A stretch of 64,000 bases of DNA from Candidatus Poribacteria bacterium (GCA_003635195.1 PYIY01000029.1:6891-70890); one strand, 5' to 3'. Counted from the first letter of the stretch, positions 1 to 8,611 are shown. Numbers and translations: made by a program. The notes: generated from the sequence alone by a model not told the origin.

Positions 1-330
1 GTGAAGTCTTTCCAATAGGCTTTTGAGAGACTTTGTAAAACGCTGCTGCTTTGCGAGAGGTGAAGCCTCAATCACCAATTTTAGATTCCGAGCCTCTGCT
101 TTTGTAACACGAGGCCAGGGCATCTTGTGTTGCCCCTGAATCCTATAAAAGACACCTCTCTTTTCCACAATGTAGTACTTTTCTATAATCTTCAGATCGT
201 TATAGATACGGCTTTTATCCACACCATACAATCTTGCTAACACGTCAACTCGCATTCCTGAAGATCTTTCCAGCGTCCTGACTAGATCCAAGATACGCCG
301 CACTTGTTTTCTGCCATCGCTATAGCCCAT
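1..330 (-). CDS. HTH transcriptional regulator, DeoR/WYL-like, N-terminal part
   Basis: The gene runs off the left edge, so only the first 110 codons are visible. ATG at 328-330 follows a good GAGGAGAAGG ribosome site. Residues about 5-60 look like a DeoR-type winged helix: a helix (RRILDLVRTLE), then VDVLARLYGVDKSRIYNDLK as the HTH, then a beta wing (YYIVEKRGVFYRI). Proteins of this build usually go on to a WYL or other ligand-binding domain, which cannot be seen here. It probably binds DNA and controls a local promoter. It is transcribed away from the cytochrome pair on the same strand, downstream of it. The family call is moderate; the target is unknown. Confidence 0.6.
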   Translation of the reverse strand, partial: MGYSDGRKQVRRILDLVRTLERSSGMRVDVLARLYGVDKSRIYNDLKIIEKYYIVEKRGVFYRIQGQHKMPWPRVTKAEARNLKLVIEASPLAKQQRFTKSLKSLLERLH

Positions 331-446
331 ATCCTTCTCCTCGTGAATAGTTACAAGGACCGTCCGAATCAAATAGAAAATATCGGACGTATAAAGACAC
401 GTCTTCGGTATCTTCGAGAAACCCAAAACCCTTTGCTTCTCGACAT

Positions 447-1250
447 TCACCGCCATTTCGAGAGACCTAAGAACGCCAAGACCGATAAATCCGAGAAAAG
501 TAGGGGCGCGAACACGGGTGCACCGTACAAAAACTTTTCAGTGTCTTCTGCTGACGGGAGGTGTAAATCCGCCAGCAGATGCAAGAAAAAACCTGCGATC
601 CCGACGAAAAAGTTAACCCCAAAGACAGCGATACCGTATTTCGAGAGCCCTGCCTGATCGGGTTGACAGTAAAGCGTTATGAAATACCCGACGGCGAGGG
701 CACTGGTGATCACGGGTATCCATTCCGTGGCATCAAAGAACCCGTTTTGTGCGTGGTCTAAGGCAGAGAGCAGGAAGTTTCCACACCAACCACACCCTGA
801 TAGAAATACCACCCATTGCGCCCATTGTCGATCTGTATCGGGAATCATTTGGTTTGTGACCAGAAGCATGCCAAGCCCTGTATAGGCAAGCGGTGCGACA
901 AAAGGTGCGGTATACACCAAACTTTTCAGCGTCAAATCGGCGAAGAATGCGCTGCTGAGGTGAAAGAGCATACCGGCGATGCCCAGACAGATCGCACACC
1001 CAGCGATACCCAGTCGGCAGAACTTTCGCAAGTTCTGCTTTTCTGTAAATATCGTCAAAGCCAGAACCACTGGAGCAGCTAATGAAAAATAAAAGGGGAT
1101 CCATTCCACACGGTGGGCAAATGCGTTCACAGAGTGGGCAATGAAGACATCAAGTGCCAAAAACCCAAGATTCAGAAGTATGTAAACGTCCAAGAGCGTC
1201 GCTGCGAATCCGCTATTGTTTCGCAGCTTCTGACCGAAGCGCTGCAGCAA
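447..1250 (-). CDS. Polytopic membrane protein, partner of octahaem cytochrome
   Basis: A 267-residue integral membrane protein with about seven hydrophobic segments and no recognised family. An internal duplication is visible: 'VYTAPFVAPLAYTGLG' near residue 112 recurs as 'LYGAPVFAPLLFSD' near residue 240, each after a hydrophobic helix ending in FHL or FLHLL. The only start in frame at this end is TTG (1250), which lies inside the end of the upstream cytochrome gene (38-bp overlap), so translation is probably coupled to it. That overlap suggests the two products work together, for instance as a membrane anchor or quinone-linked electron partner. This is inference; no haem or quinone motif can be proved. 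The exact start is uncertain. Confidence 0.65.
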   Translation of the reverse strand: MLQRFGQKLRNNSGFAATLLDVYILLNLGFLALDVFIAHSVNAFAHRVEWIPFYFSLAAPVVLALTIFTEKQNLRKFCRLGIAGCAICLGIAGMLFHLSSAFFADLTLKSLVYTAPFVAPLAYTGLGMLLVTNQMIPDTDRQWAQWVVFLSGCGWCGNFLLSALDHAQNGFFDATEWIPVITSALAVGYFITLYCQPDQAGLSKYGIAVFGVNFFVGIAGFFLHLLADLHLPSAEDTEKFLYGAPVFAPLLFSDLSVLAFLGLSKWR

Positions 1251-2448
1251 TTTTCTTCAACTCCGTTGTCTTTCGCAACAGTTCATAGTTGCCGTGCCAT
1301 TGCACAAAATCCGCACCCCCCATAAACGCCCCATGTTTCGCTGTCCGACCGTAGTAGTGCCAGAGATCGAAAAACAGGAAATCGATCGGCGCATCAAAGG
1401 CAGCTTCCGTCAACAAGCCTTCCTCCCGCAGTGAGCGCATCAACGCCTGTGCCTCGGCGATCTTCTCATTGGTATCGACGACGACGCCTTCAGCTTCTTG
1501 GTAGTAGGTCTCGACGTGCGATCGGGCGTGGCACTTTAAACACGTCTCTTTCATGGCATCTTGTCCTTGATGAAAGGTAGGACGTTTTTCACTCACCGCC
1601 GCAAAAAGCCAATACGAGAGTCGTTCTGTTGTATCGTGCGTCACGTTCAAACCGTCTAATCCACTGAGATGACACGTCGCACACGTCGGCACCGGCATAT
1701 CTGCGGTCGTCAGGCGCCCCGGCGATGCTTTGAGGTTCATATCGGCTTTCTGGGCGTTGTAAAGCACACCATGCTTTGATTCGTGGAAGATTTCGAGCTG
1801 GGAATGGTCGGGGCCCATGTGGCACTGCCCACAGGTTTCGGGTTCACGTGCTAAAGCGATAGACGTCGAGTGGCGGGCATGACACGCCGTACACGTGCCA
1901 ATAGAGCCATCAGCATTGGGTTTGCCAATGTCATGACAGCCGAGACACCCAACCCGCATTGCACTCTCACCTTCGGCAAGCGCTAACCGATTCGCCGGAC
2001 GATCGACCGCACCTTTGTGGTATTTCTCAGAATACGCAATCTGCTCGGCTGTAAAGTCTTTACCCCCGGCAACTGCAGCCCACGCCGGTGCTGCATGACG
2101 GGAGCGCAAAAACTGATGATACTCCGTCGTATGGCACTCACTGCAATTCTTCGCCGTTAGGTGCTTAGCAATGGTAAATCCCCGATGGGCGAGCGTCTCT
2201 TGCCCCTCCAGCGCGTGGTGGCAATCCAAGCAACTCACACCGTTTTCGGCGTGTGCACTCCGCTGAAACTGATGCACAACCGCAGCTGTCTCCCGACGAT
2301 GGCACGTCGCACACTTGCCCGTCGCTAAGACGAATTCGCGACTGGGTTGGTTTTTGTCTACCTCAGGGCGATTCACGTGGAAGACCACCACGACGGTGAG
2401 TAAGATCGCTGCGAAAAAGATTGAGATGAAAATCGTTTTTACTGACAT
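1213..2448 (-). CDS. Octahaem cytochrome c, hydroxylamine oxidoreductase-like
   Basis: About 411 residues with an N-terminal membrane anchor or uncleaved signal (VKTIFISIFFAAILLTVVVV) and eight CxxCH haem sites: CATCH, CLDCH, CSECH, CLGCH, CTACH, CGQCH, CATCH and CLKCH. Count, length and the C-terminal block (WHYYGRTAKHGAFMGG, then WHGNYELL) match the octahaem HAO family, periplasmic enzymes that oxidise hydroxylamine or hydrazine, or reduce nitrite in some lineages. Which reaction applies cannot be told from sequence alone. Two tyrosines in the WHYYG motif lie where family members carry the residue that can crosslink to the P460 haem, but this needs alignment. ATG 2448 is chosen over TTG 2454 because of GGAG upstream. 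It overlaps the membrane gene downstream. Confidence 0.85.
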   Translation of the reverse strand: MSVKTIFISIFFAAILLTVVVVFHVNRPEVDKNQPSREFVLATGKCATCHRRETAAVVHQFQRSAHAENGVSCLDCHHALEGQETLAHRGFTIAKHLTAKNCSECHTTEYHQFLRSRHAAPAWAAVAGGKDFTAEQIAYSEKYHKGAVDRPANRLALAEGESAMRVGCLGCHDIGKPNADGSIGTCTACHARHSTSIALAREPETCGQCHMGPDHSQLEIFHESKHGVLYNAQKADMNLKASPGRLTTADMPVPTCATCHLSGLDGLNVTHDTTERLSYWLFAAVSEKRPTFHQGQDAMKETCLKCHARSHVETYYQEAEGVVVDTNEKIAEAQALMRSLREEGLLTEAAFDAPIDFLFFDLWHYYGRTAKHGAFMGGADFVQWHGNYELLRKTTELKKIAAALRSEAAKQ

Positions 2449-2894
2449 CTTCAACTACTCCAGTCGCTCGCACCCTCAAAGCATACAGAGCAACAATTGC
2501 CAAATAGAACCTGAGGAAATAATAAGTAGGGAATCTTCTCTTCTTAAAGAAGCGGAAGATACACTCGCCATTGAACATATTAAGAGGCACTACGATTCTG
2601 CTAGAATGCCAATTTCGGCTGTCTCTGAAGAAACAATTCGACAGATTACCAGTCCCGACCGTATAAATATAGCCAAACAGAGTATTCAAGCTTGGGGGAA
2701 CCTAATTCCTGACGTAACATCTCGTGAAAGCAATATGGTGATACAGAATGCTGTTAGAATTAGGGTATGTCTGATAACTTTCATGATGTGATTACCTTGT
2801 GAAACATCACTTTTTATCGTATCAGTCATGTTATCAATTATACGATAAATTTTCAAGAAAACCAAACAATTTTGCCGATTTATCCACGGCAAAA
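2449..2894. other. Non-coding or relic stretch
   Basis: No confident gene. A plus-strand frame stays open to 2791 and contains plausible protein-like sequence (residues such as EHIKRHYDSARMPISAV), but it starts inside the antisense of the cytochrome gene and has no ribosome site, so it may be a gene remnant. A minus-strand reading at 2691-2789 looks like a signal peptide (MKVIRHTLILTAFCITILL) but stops after 32 codons. Confidence 0.3.
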
Positions 2895-2943
2895 CTTGTC
2901 TTAACTTTGCTAAATTTTGGTCTGAATAAACGATGGCACTTCA
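2895..2943 (+). repeat. 49-bp direct repeat, left copy
   Basis: This 49-bp stretch recurs at 7776-7824 in the same orientation with one mismatch (A at 2933, G at 7814). It begins CTTGTCTTAACTTTG and ends GATGGCACTTCA (GGTGGCACTTCA in the right copy). The pair encloses the promoter, leader RNA, methyltransferase/HEPN/HsdS operon and a transposase fragment. It could be an attachment-site or target duplication, or a homology used to gain or lose the island. Confidence 0.9.
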
Positions 2944-2952
2944 AAATTTTTC

Positions 2953-2982
2953 TTGACAAAAATTGCCAAAAGATGTTATATT
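2953..2982 (+). promoter_or_regulatory. Sigma-70-type promoter of the defence operon
   Basis: TTGACA at 2953-2958, an 18-bp spacer, and TATATT at 2977-2982. Transcription should begin near 2989, just before the first helix of the structured leader. The next good start codon is at 3266, leaving an unusually long 5' leader of about 275 nt. Confidence 0.7.
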
Positions 2983-2988
2983 ATACCT

Positions 2989-3064
2989 AAGCCAGTGGGG
3001 AAGTGTTTCGGCTTGCACAACCTGTGTAAGTACTTCCCCCTCCCTCGAAACGGGTTGGGCTGGC
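2989..3064 (+). ncRNA. Pseudoknotted leader RNA, copy A
   Basis: Complementary segments, read directly: P1 GCCAG 2991-2995 with CTGGC 3060-3064; P2 GGGGAAGT 2997-3004 with ACTTCCCC 3032-3039; hairpin P4 CTTGCACA 3012-3019 with TGTGTAAG 3023-3030; hairpin P5 CCC 3042-3044 with GGG 3052-3054; and a pseudoknot between GTTTCG 3005-3010 (between P2 and P4) and CGAAAC 3046-3051 (in the P5 loop). The same order of helices occurs at 60685-60791 with different bases, which argues for a selected RNA fold such as a riboswitch or regulatory leader. Its ligand or role is unknown. Confidence 0.5.
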
Positions 3065-3265
3065 GAACTGGCAAAAGCCTTTTGATTTTCACAAGTTCTC
3101 ATAAAGGAGAACCACATAAGGACACTCTTCTAAATGTGTTTAGTTCTGCGAAAACAGAGATGGAGCAGGCTAACGAAGTTGTTGCTTTAAAACAGAGAGA
3201 ATTTTACCAAGATATCACTGAGAGGTGAGGTTTGGAAGTGTCGTTGAAACAGAGGGGAGTGCATT

Positions 3266-5296
3266 ATGATACAAACAGATACCCTTCAAAGGGTGCTGGG
3301 AATGGATCCAGTCGACCTTCACGTATTCAGACGGGATGAAATTCAAGTTTTCAATAAAGGTATCTTTCCTCGAAGGGTGAACGGTGAGTTGGGGCTATTC
3401 ATTGACTGTCCGATCCGGAAGAAGGAAGTTCAGCTGGACCCTGAGGAGTACATTCGTCAACTTTACGCAAGAAGGTTGCTGAAAGTCTATAAATATCCCA
3501 AAGATCGCTTAAAATTTGAATATCCCATCCGTTCTGATCAAGAAACCAAACGTGCCGATATTGTTGTTCTTGGCAGCGACCCACAAGAGACACCCTACAT
3601 TATCGTTGAAATAAAAAAATCATGGCTGTTGGCAGGTAAAGCACAACTCCGTTCCTACTGCAATGCGACGGGTGCTTCCATCGGTGTATGGACCAATGGC
3701 CAACAGATGTTCTGCTATCGCCATAAGTCTCCGAATTACTTTGAAGAAATTACGGATATACCCACCGCAGAGCAGACCCTTGCGGATGTTCTCAACGCCC
3801 CATTTACCCTTAAAAATCTGATTCTCAAGGATAAACTTGTTATGGAACGAAGGTCTCTGAAAGACATCCTCTTGGAATTAGAGGATGAAGTCCTCGCGAA
3901 TGCAGGTGTTAACGTCTTTGAGGAAGTTTTGAAGCTCATTTTTACCAAACTTTATGACGAGTTCAAGAGCCAGAAAGACCAGAACGAGATCAACCGGCAC
4001 CTATTGCCCCTCGGTGCAGGGCATATAGCGAGTGATGAGAGTGGCGTAGCGGAGATTCAAGACGACAATTTTCGGCGTATGCAGTTTAGAAATACCGGAC
4101 AAACCGATACTGAGTTGCAGGCGACCCTCCAAAGGCTTTTTGACGACGCACGCAATCAGTGGCCCGGGATTTTTCCAGAAATTTCAACCTTTAAGCTGTC
4201 AGATAGACATATGTCTATCTGTGTCTCAAGTTTACAAAATACCAAGTTATTGAATGCCGATTTACAGGGGATTGAGGATGCGTTTGAACACCTTCTGGGT
4301 CAACGTAGAGGTGGATTGTCTTTCACACCGCGGCCTGTTGTTGATATGTGCGTGAAAATGCTGAATCCCAAGCGCGGTGAATCTATGATTGATCCGGCTG
4401 CGGGTACAGGTCGTTTTCCAATCCATACTGTTTTCAAGATGACCGGAACCTCATTTATCCATGCGAAAATTCCAACCGAGTCAGAGAAATATATCTCCAA
4501 GGTGTTTGGTATTGATTTCAGCGAAACAGCTGTCCGGGTCGCCAGGGTCCTGAATCTGATAGCCGAGAATGAGGAAACGAATATATTACCCCTGAATGTG
4601 CTAGACTACGAACGTTGGGACGACATCGCTGAAAACTATAGAGGATGGAGCATTGCCTACGGTGAAGGATTTCAGAGGCTCAAAGCCCTCAGAGCAGCGG
4701 AAGACGGAAATAGATACTTTAACTTCGACATCTTGATGGGACACCCCCCCTTTGGCGGTCCGGTGAAGGAGCACCGTATCCTTCATCAGTATAAGCTCGG
4801 CAGCCGGGAGAAGCGTGAACACCCAGAAATCCGAGTGAAACGTGAGGCACTCTTTATTGAACGAAGCTTGGATTTGCTGAAACCGGGGGGACGGATGGCG
4901 ATGCTGCTTCCACAAAGTTTCTTCAACACTACGGCTGAGAAATTTGTCCGAGATTTCATAGTTACAGAGGCACGCATCTTGGGGGTTGTTGGGTTACATG
5001 CCAATACTTTCAGGCCCGATGCCTCTCTGAAAACGAGCGTTTTGTTTCTACAAAAATGGAACGACGATCCAGAAATCGGTCCTCTCTGTCCGAGAGTTGA
5101 TGACTATCCAACCTTTTTGGCAACCAGTGAACAGAGTGGTAAGGATAACGCCGGCAATTACATTTACCGCACAAGGCACAACGGTTCCACCATTGTTGAA
5201 CACGATCTTCACAATCACGAGGGCAAGTTATCCGATGGCATTGCCGAAGCCTTTATTGAGTGGGCAAAACGTGAAGGCTTAAGTTTCTGGAGTTAG
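3266..5296 (+). CDS. PD-(D/E)XK nuclease-N6-adenine methyltransferase fusion
   Basis: 676 residues. Residues about 55-165 resemble the type I restriction HSDR_N nuclease domain, with D98, E115 and K117 forming D...ExK in ADIVV and VEIKKS. Residues about 340-640 are a class gamma N6-adenine methyltransferase: FTPRPVV, SAM-binding DPAAGTGRF from D376, then the catalytic region. The family's catalytic motif NPPF/NPPY reads GHPPF here, with H493 in place of the asparagine (CAC at 4742-4744), so methylation may be lost or altered. No helicase domain is present, unlike HsdR. ATG 3266 follows GGGGAG. It is the first gene of a tight three-gene operon with a HEPN protein and HsdS, so cleavage or sensing at sites chosen by HsdS is likely. 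Confidence 0.8.
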   Translation: MIQTDTLQRVLGMDPVDLHVFRRDEIQVFNKGIFPRRVNGELGLFIDCPIRKKEVQLDPEEYIRQLYARRLLKVYKYPKDRLKFEYPIRSDQETKRADIVVLGSDPQETPYIIVEIKKSWLLAGKAQLRSYCNATGASIGVWTNGQQMFCYRHKSPNYFEEITDIPTAEQTLADVLNAPFTLKNLILKDKLVMERRSLKDILLELEDEVLANAGVNVFEEVLKLIFTKLYDEFKSQKDQNEINRHLLPLGAGHIASDESGVAEIQDDNFRRMQFRNTGQTDTELQATLQRLFDDARNQWPGIFPEISTFKLSDRHMSICVSSLQNTKLLNADLQGIEDAFEHLLGQRRGGLSFTPRPVVDMCVKMLNPKRGESMIDPAAGTGRFPIHTVFKMTGTSFIHAKIPTESEKYISKVFGIDFSETAVRVARVLNLIAENEETNILPLNVLDYERWDDIAENYRGWSIAYGEGFQRLKALRAAEDGNRYFNFDILMGHPPFGGPVKEHRILHQYKLGSREKREHPEIRVKREALFIERSLDLLKPGGRMAMLLPQSFFNTTAEKFVRDFIVTEARILGVVGLHANTFRPDASLKTSVLFLQKWNDDPEIGPLCPRVDDYPTFLATSEQSGKDNAGNYIYRTRHNGSTIVEHDLHNHEGKLSDGIAEAFIEWAKREGLSFWS

Positions 5297-5297
5297 A

Positions 5298-5939
5298 ATG
5301 GCTCACTCTGATAACGAAAAGATCCGTGTCTGGAAGGAAAGAGCCGTAATTGATTATGTGTCCCCATTTATGAATTTGTGGCTCTGCTTGAATGCCTGGA
5401 TGAACAATGAGTACCCAAAGCTGTCAGGAGATCGCAACAAATTAAATAGCCTGAAGGCGAACCCGAGTCCACTCCTCGATAGATTTAAAGAATTAATGGA
5501 TGCCCCGGACACCAAGGCAACGCTTGCCCCGGACATCAACGCAACGCTTTTTAGAAGTTACTTCGCAGAATTGCATCGTGCATTGATAAATGCGGATATC
5601 CGTTACCATCAATTCCCTGATAAGATTGTTCGTTTTGACTGTTGCCTGATTGATCAGACGACGACCCCTCGCAATTTCGAGTCTATCTTAGTGCAACCGG
5701 GAGAAATTACGGCTAACGTTCTGTCTGAAAGCGGTGACATTGAACAAGAAGTGATAAAGTTAGATGATGACGTGTGGGTTGAGGGGGACACTGAACGTTT
5801 ATTCAAGGCTTATATGGAGAGCATCTACCAGATCAGGTGTAACCTCTTTCACGGGGATTTAGTACCCGACACTGAAAGTCGTCAGGTCATTCGGCTGCTT
5901 TATTTGACGCTCATTCTGATCATGGAGGAGATTGGTTGA
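5298..5939 (+). CDS. HEPN-domain protein of the restriction-like operon
   Basis: 213 residues, mostly helical. Near the C-terminus it has R180-C-N-L-F-H185, the R-x4-H signature of HEPN ribonucleases, in a hydrophobic helical setting (YQIRCNLFHGD). HEPN proteins in defence loci commonly cut RNA; PrrC, a HEPN tRNA nuclease, is held in check by a type I restriction complex. By analogy this protein may be a toxin guarded by its neighbours, but that is inference. ATG 5298 lies one base after the stop of the methyltransferase gene, and its own stop overlaps the hsdS start (TGATG), so all three are probably made together. It has no recognisable antitoxin or nucleotidyltransferase partner. Confidence 0.65.
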   Translation: MAHSDNEKIRVWKERAVIDYVSPFMNLWLCLNAWMNNEYPKLSGDRNKLNSLKANPSPLLDRFKELMDAPDTKATLAPDINATLFRSYFAELHRALINADIRYHQFPDKIVRFDCCLIDQTTTPRNFESILVQPGEITANVLSESGDIEQEVIKLDDDVWVEGDTERLFKAYMESIYQIRCNLFHGDLVPDTESRQVIRLLYLTLILIMEEIG

Positions 5940-7357
5940 TGCAGTATTCAATCGTCAATTTCTCAGAATTTAAAGCAGAGAATCTCAGGATTGATGCCGA
6001 ATATTGGCGCCCTGTCTTCATTGAAAACGCCTCTCTCCTCTCACCCCATCAGAAGATAAGAGATTTTGTGTCTCCAGACATCCGCAACATCAAATCGACT
6101 CCCATCAACACGGACTTTGCGTACCTGAGCGATTCCCAAATTTCACCGAGGCACCTTGAATATAAAACAACAAACGTGCGATGGGGCGAGGCACCGGAAC
6201 AGGCGTATTACCTTTTAGAAAAAGGGGATGTCGTCGTTTCTATGAGGATGCCTGATCGAAACGCAGTTGCCCTCCTGAAAACCGATGGTGTTGTGGGTAG
6301 CAGGGATCTCGCTGTTCTCAGATCCAACCGTATAACGCCAGAATATCTTTTCGCTTTTTGCAAAACCGAGTACTTTGTAAACTGTTTAAGACGAGCAAAT
6401 AAGGGGAGCCTCCCTCTTGCTGTGTCAATGACAGACGTTTTAGATACAGCCGTGTTTGTTCCATCTGACCCCTTTGAGGATTTGATTGCGAAAACCGTGA
6501 CGGTTTCTATTTTTGAGAGAGAGAGAGCTCAACAGATAGACACCGAAGCCGAGAGCGTTCTCCTCTCCGAACTGCGGTTGACAGACTGGCGGCCGAAATC
6601 ACGGTTGACCTTCGTCAAAAACTTCTCGGATATGCAACGCGCCGGACGTATTGACTCGGATTATTTCCAACCGAGATACGAAGTGGTTGTCAATGCTATT
6701 CGGAATTATCTTGGCGGCTCCGCGACATTGGGGGATTTGGTGACGTTCAAACGAGGCGTTGAGGTGGAAAGACAGCAAACCCTTGAAGCGGGTATCCCGT
6801 TTGTGCGCGTCAGCGACCTCAGTTCTTCTGAAGTTACCGAGGAAAAATACATTTCCCAAGAATGCTATTCCGACATGCAAGAACACCAACCCCAAAAAGG
6901 CGACATCCTTTTGAGTACAGACGGAACTCCTGGCATCGCTTATTATGTGCACAGCGGACGGAAACGGATGATTCCAAGTAGCGGAATCCTCATATTGAAA
7001 AGTGATACCGATAAAGTTGGCAATGAATCTCTCACACTGATTCTCAATTCAATCTTGACACAAGAACAGGTTCATCGAGATGTTGCAGGAAGTTCATCAA
7101 TCCAGTGCTGGCGATCAGATCAGGTAGCAGCAACACGGATTCCACTGCTCTCCAGAGAGAAGCAAGTTGAAATTGAACAAAGACGCTCCGAGTCTTTTCA
7201 GTTGCGTCACCGCTCCAAAAAATTTTTAGAAAACGCGAAGAAAGCTATTGAAATTGCGATAGCACAGGATGAACGGACTGCTAGCAACTGGTTAGAATCC
7301 GCCCATCAGAATCTTAGAAACGGCCGAAACGAAGAGTTGGCAGTCTCCGACACCTAA
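5939..7357 (+). CDS. hsdS: HsdS-like DNA specificity subunit
   Basis: About 472 residues. It has two target-recognition halves separated and followed by helical spacers. The N-terminal half opens with FRIDAEYF-like 'LRIDAEYWRP', and the second half with 'RIDSDYFQPRYE' near residue 235 followed by TLGDLVTFKRGVEV. These are the usual repeats of type I and IIG specificity subunits, each reading half of a bipartite DNA site. ATG 5939 overlaps the HEPN stop and follows GGAGGAG; the TTG at 5936 is less likely. Its partner is the nuclease-methyltransferase at 3266. No hsdR helicase gene is nearby, so the complex is not a normal type I enzyme. Confidence 0.82.
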   Translation: MQYSIVNFSEFKAENLRIDAEYWRPVFIENASLLSPHQKIRDFVSPDIRNIKSTPINTDFAYLSDSQISPRHLEYKTTNVRWGEAPEQAYYLLEKGDVVVSMRMPDRNAVALLKTDGVVGSRDLAVLRSNRITPEYLFAFCKTEYFVNCLRRANKGSLPLAVSMTDVLDTAVFVPSDPFEDLIAKTVTVSIFERERAQQIDTEAESVLLSELRLTDWRPKSRLTFVKNFSDMQRAGRIDSDYFQPRYEVVVNAIRNYLGGSATLGDLVTFKRGVEVERQQTLEAGIPFVRVSDLSSSEVTEEKYISQECYSDMQEHQPQKGDILLSTDGTPGIAYYVHSGRKRMIPSSGILILKSDTDKVGNESLTLILNSILTQEQVHRDVAGSSSIQCWRSDQVAATRIPLLSREKQVEIEQRRSESFQLRHRSKKFLENAKKAIEIAIAQDERTASNWLESAHQNLRNGRNEELAVSDT

Positions 7358-7374
7358 AGAATAAGGAGCATCCG

Positions 7375-7665
7375 ATGGCGAAACGAAGACACTTCACCCC
7401 GGAGTTTAAAGCGAAAGTTGTGCTTGAGGCACCTCGCGGTGAAAGTTCCCAAGCGGAAGTGTGTCGGCGGTATAACCTCGAAAACGCTGCATCTCTTTTT
7501 GAGTCGAGGGATAAGCCATCTCAGAACGCAGCGGAGCGAATCGCGCACATCGAGCAGCTCGTTGGACGGCTGACCGTGGCAGTCGACATCCATGAAAAAG
7601 CCTTGAAGTGGGTGAGCGAAAAGAGGGATCCGGACACTCAGGACGGAAAGAGTTCATCTGAATGA
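7375..7665 (+). pseudogene. IS3-type transposase OrfA remnant
   Basis: 96 residues. The start (KRRHFTPEFKAKVVLEA, then EVCRRYNL) is the helix-turn-helix of IS3-family OrfA, which binds the element's ends. The rest departs from the family (NAASLFESRDKPSQ) and no OrfB integrase follows, so this is a non-mobile remnant. ATG 7375 has GGAG upstream and lies 18 bp after hsdS. Its position just inside the right 49-bp repeat suggests it marks the border of the imported defence module. Confidence 0.6.
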
Positions 7666-7775
7666 CGCTGAGGCTATCACCAATGCCAGCGCATGCCTCG
7701 GACATTTCATCCTACAGAGAAACGCCCTTACTCAGCATTAGGGTATTTGACCCCTGTGAAATTTGAGCGACAATC

Positions 7776-7824
7776 CTTGTCTTAACTTTGCTAAATTTTG
7801 GTCTGAATAAACGGTGGCACTTCA
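7776..7824 (+). repeat. 49-bp direct repeat, right copy
   Basis: It matches 2895-2943 in 48 of 49 positions, same orientation. It ends 12 bp before the ATG of the next small gene. Unlike the left copy it is not followed by a TTGACA promoter. Confidence 0.9.
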
Positions 7825-7836
7825 CTATTTAATGTT

Positions 7837-8082
7837 ATGTTGAAACCGATTGTATTTTTTGAGATACCTGACGAATACGAGATCGAACTTGAATTCAAAG
7901 GCAATCGTCCCACCATGAAATGCCGGTGCGACATATCGCACAACAATACGGTTGCTGCTATTTACGACAGTTCTGATGATATTATCGCCACATCTATGAG
8001 AGATTTGGCAGAATTGGGCCTTGTTAAAGCGACACTCATTGCTCTGTACAAGATAGATTACTTAAGCGAGGGGATGATCTAA
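7837..8082 (+). CDS. Small hypothetical protein
   Basis: 81 residues, no recognised family. It is acidic and mixed alpha/beta (FFEIPDEYEIELEFKGN near the start), has no signal peptide or membrane segment, and is probably cytoplasmic. Its stop overlaps the start of the lipoprotein gene behind it (TAATG), implying a two-gene operon. No clear ribosome site is seen upstream of ATG 7837, because the 49-bp repeat ends there and may have replaced the original promoter or N-terminus. Confidence 0.45.
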   Translation: MLKPIVFFEIPDEYEIELEFKGNRPTMKCRCDISHNNTVAAIYDSSDDIIATSMRDLAELGLVKATLIALYKIDYLSEGMI

Positions 8083-8405
8083 TGATTTTTGTGTGGCTTG
8101 TCCTATGCTGTGTCCTTGTCAGTTGTGGTGGAGACGATGACAGCTTTGAAGAAGCACTGCCAGTTGCGAACTTCGTAAGCGCACACCCGCCAGGGGGGTG
8201 TCTCCCGGCGAATGGGACGATTACGGTGACTTTCGATAACCCCATCTATCCTCGCAGTGTCAAGGTCAGTCATGGGACTGTCAAAGTCGCAGACAATACA
8301 GCGATAATCACGGTCATCCCGCAACCTCTACTCGGATTGACAATCACTTGGCATAGCGGTACGCAGGTTCTCAACTATGCTTGGGCGGGTTGTAACTTCC
8401 CATGA
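8082..8405 (+). CDS. Small lipoprotein
   Basis: 107 residues. The first 15 form a short lipoprotein signal with lipobox LVSC (FVWLVLCCVLVSCGG). The rest is beta-rich, with an Ig-like feel (TITVTFDNP, then VKVADNTAIITV), and is likely anchored to a membrane facing the periplasm. It overlaps the preceding gene by one base. No enzymatic motif is visible. The pseudogene downstream may derive from a related protein. Confidence 0.6.
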   Translation: MIFVWLVLCCVLVSCGGDDDSFEEALPVANFVSAHPPGGCLPANGTITVTFDNPIYPRSVKVSHGTVKVADNTAIITVIPQPLLGLTITWHSGTQVLNYAWAGCNFP

Positions 8406-8611
8406 TAACATTGTGCTAATTGTTTTGTCTTGCCATCGGAAATTCGGGCGACCCTCTAAACCAAGATTGTGAGTGCGTTTCAACGAATAATGGTAGAATG
8501 TAAGTTCAATTCTTACTTAGTGAACTCAACACCACATATCTTACGCCAACTGCAGTGTGAGAAACCACAATGTGGAAAGCAAGAAGAAATGGCGCATATC
8601 TGCGGACATAG

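Noticed and set aside
2315..2791. 158-residue plus-strand ORF as a gene
   Set aside because: Its first third is antisense to the cytochrome gene and no ribosome site is visible; kept only as a possible remnant.
3052..3078. GGGTTGGGCTGGCGAACTGG resembling the start of a ZTP riboswitch
   Set aside because: The second conserved block of that riboswitch is not found downstream and the downstream genes have no folate or purine link; treated as chance within leader copy A.
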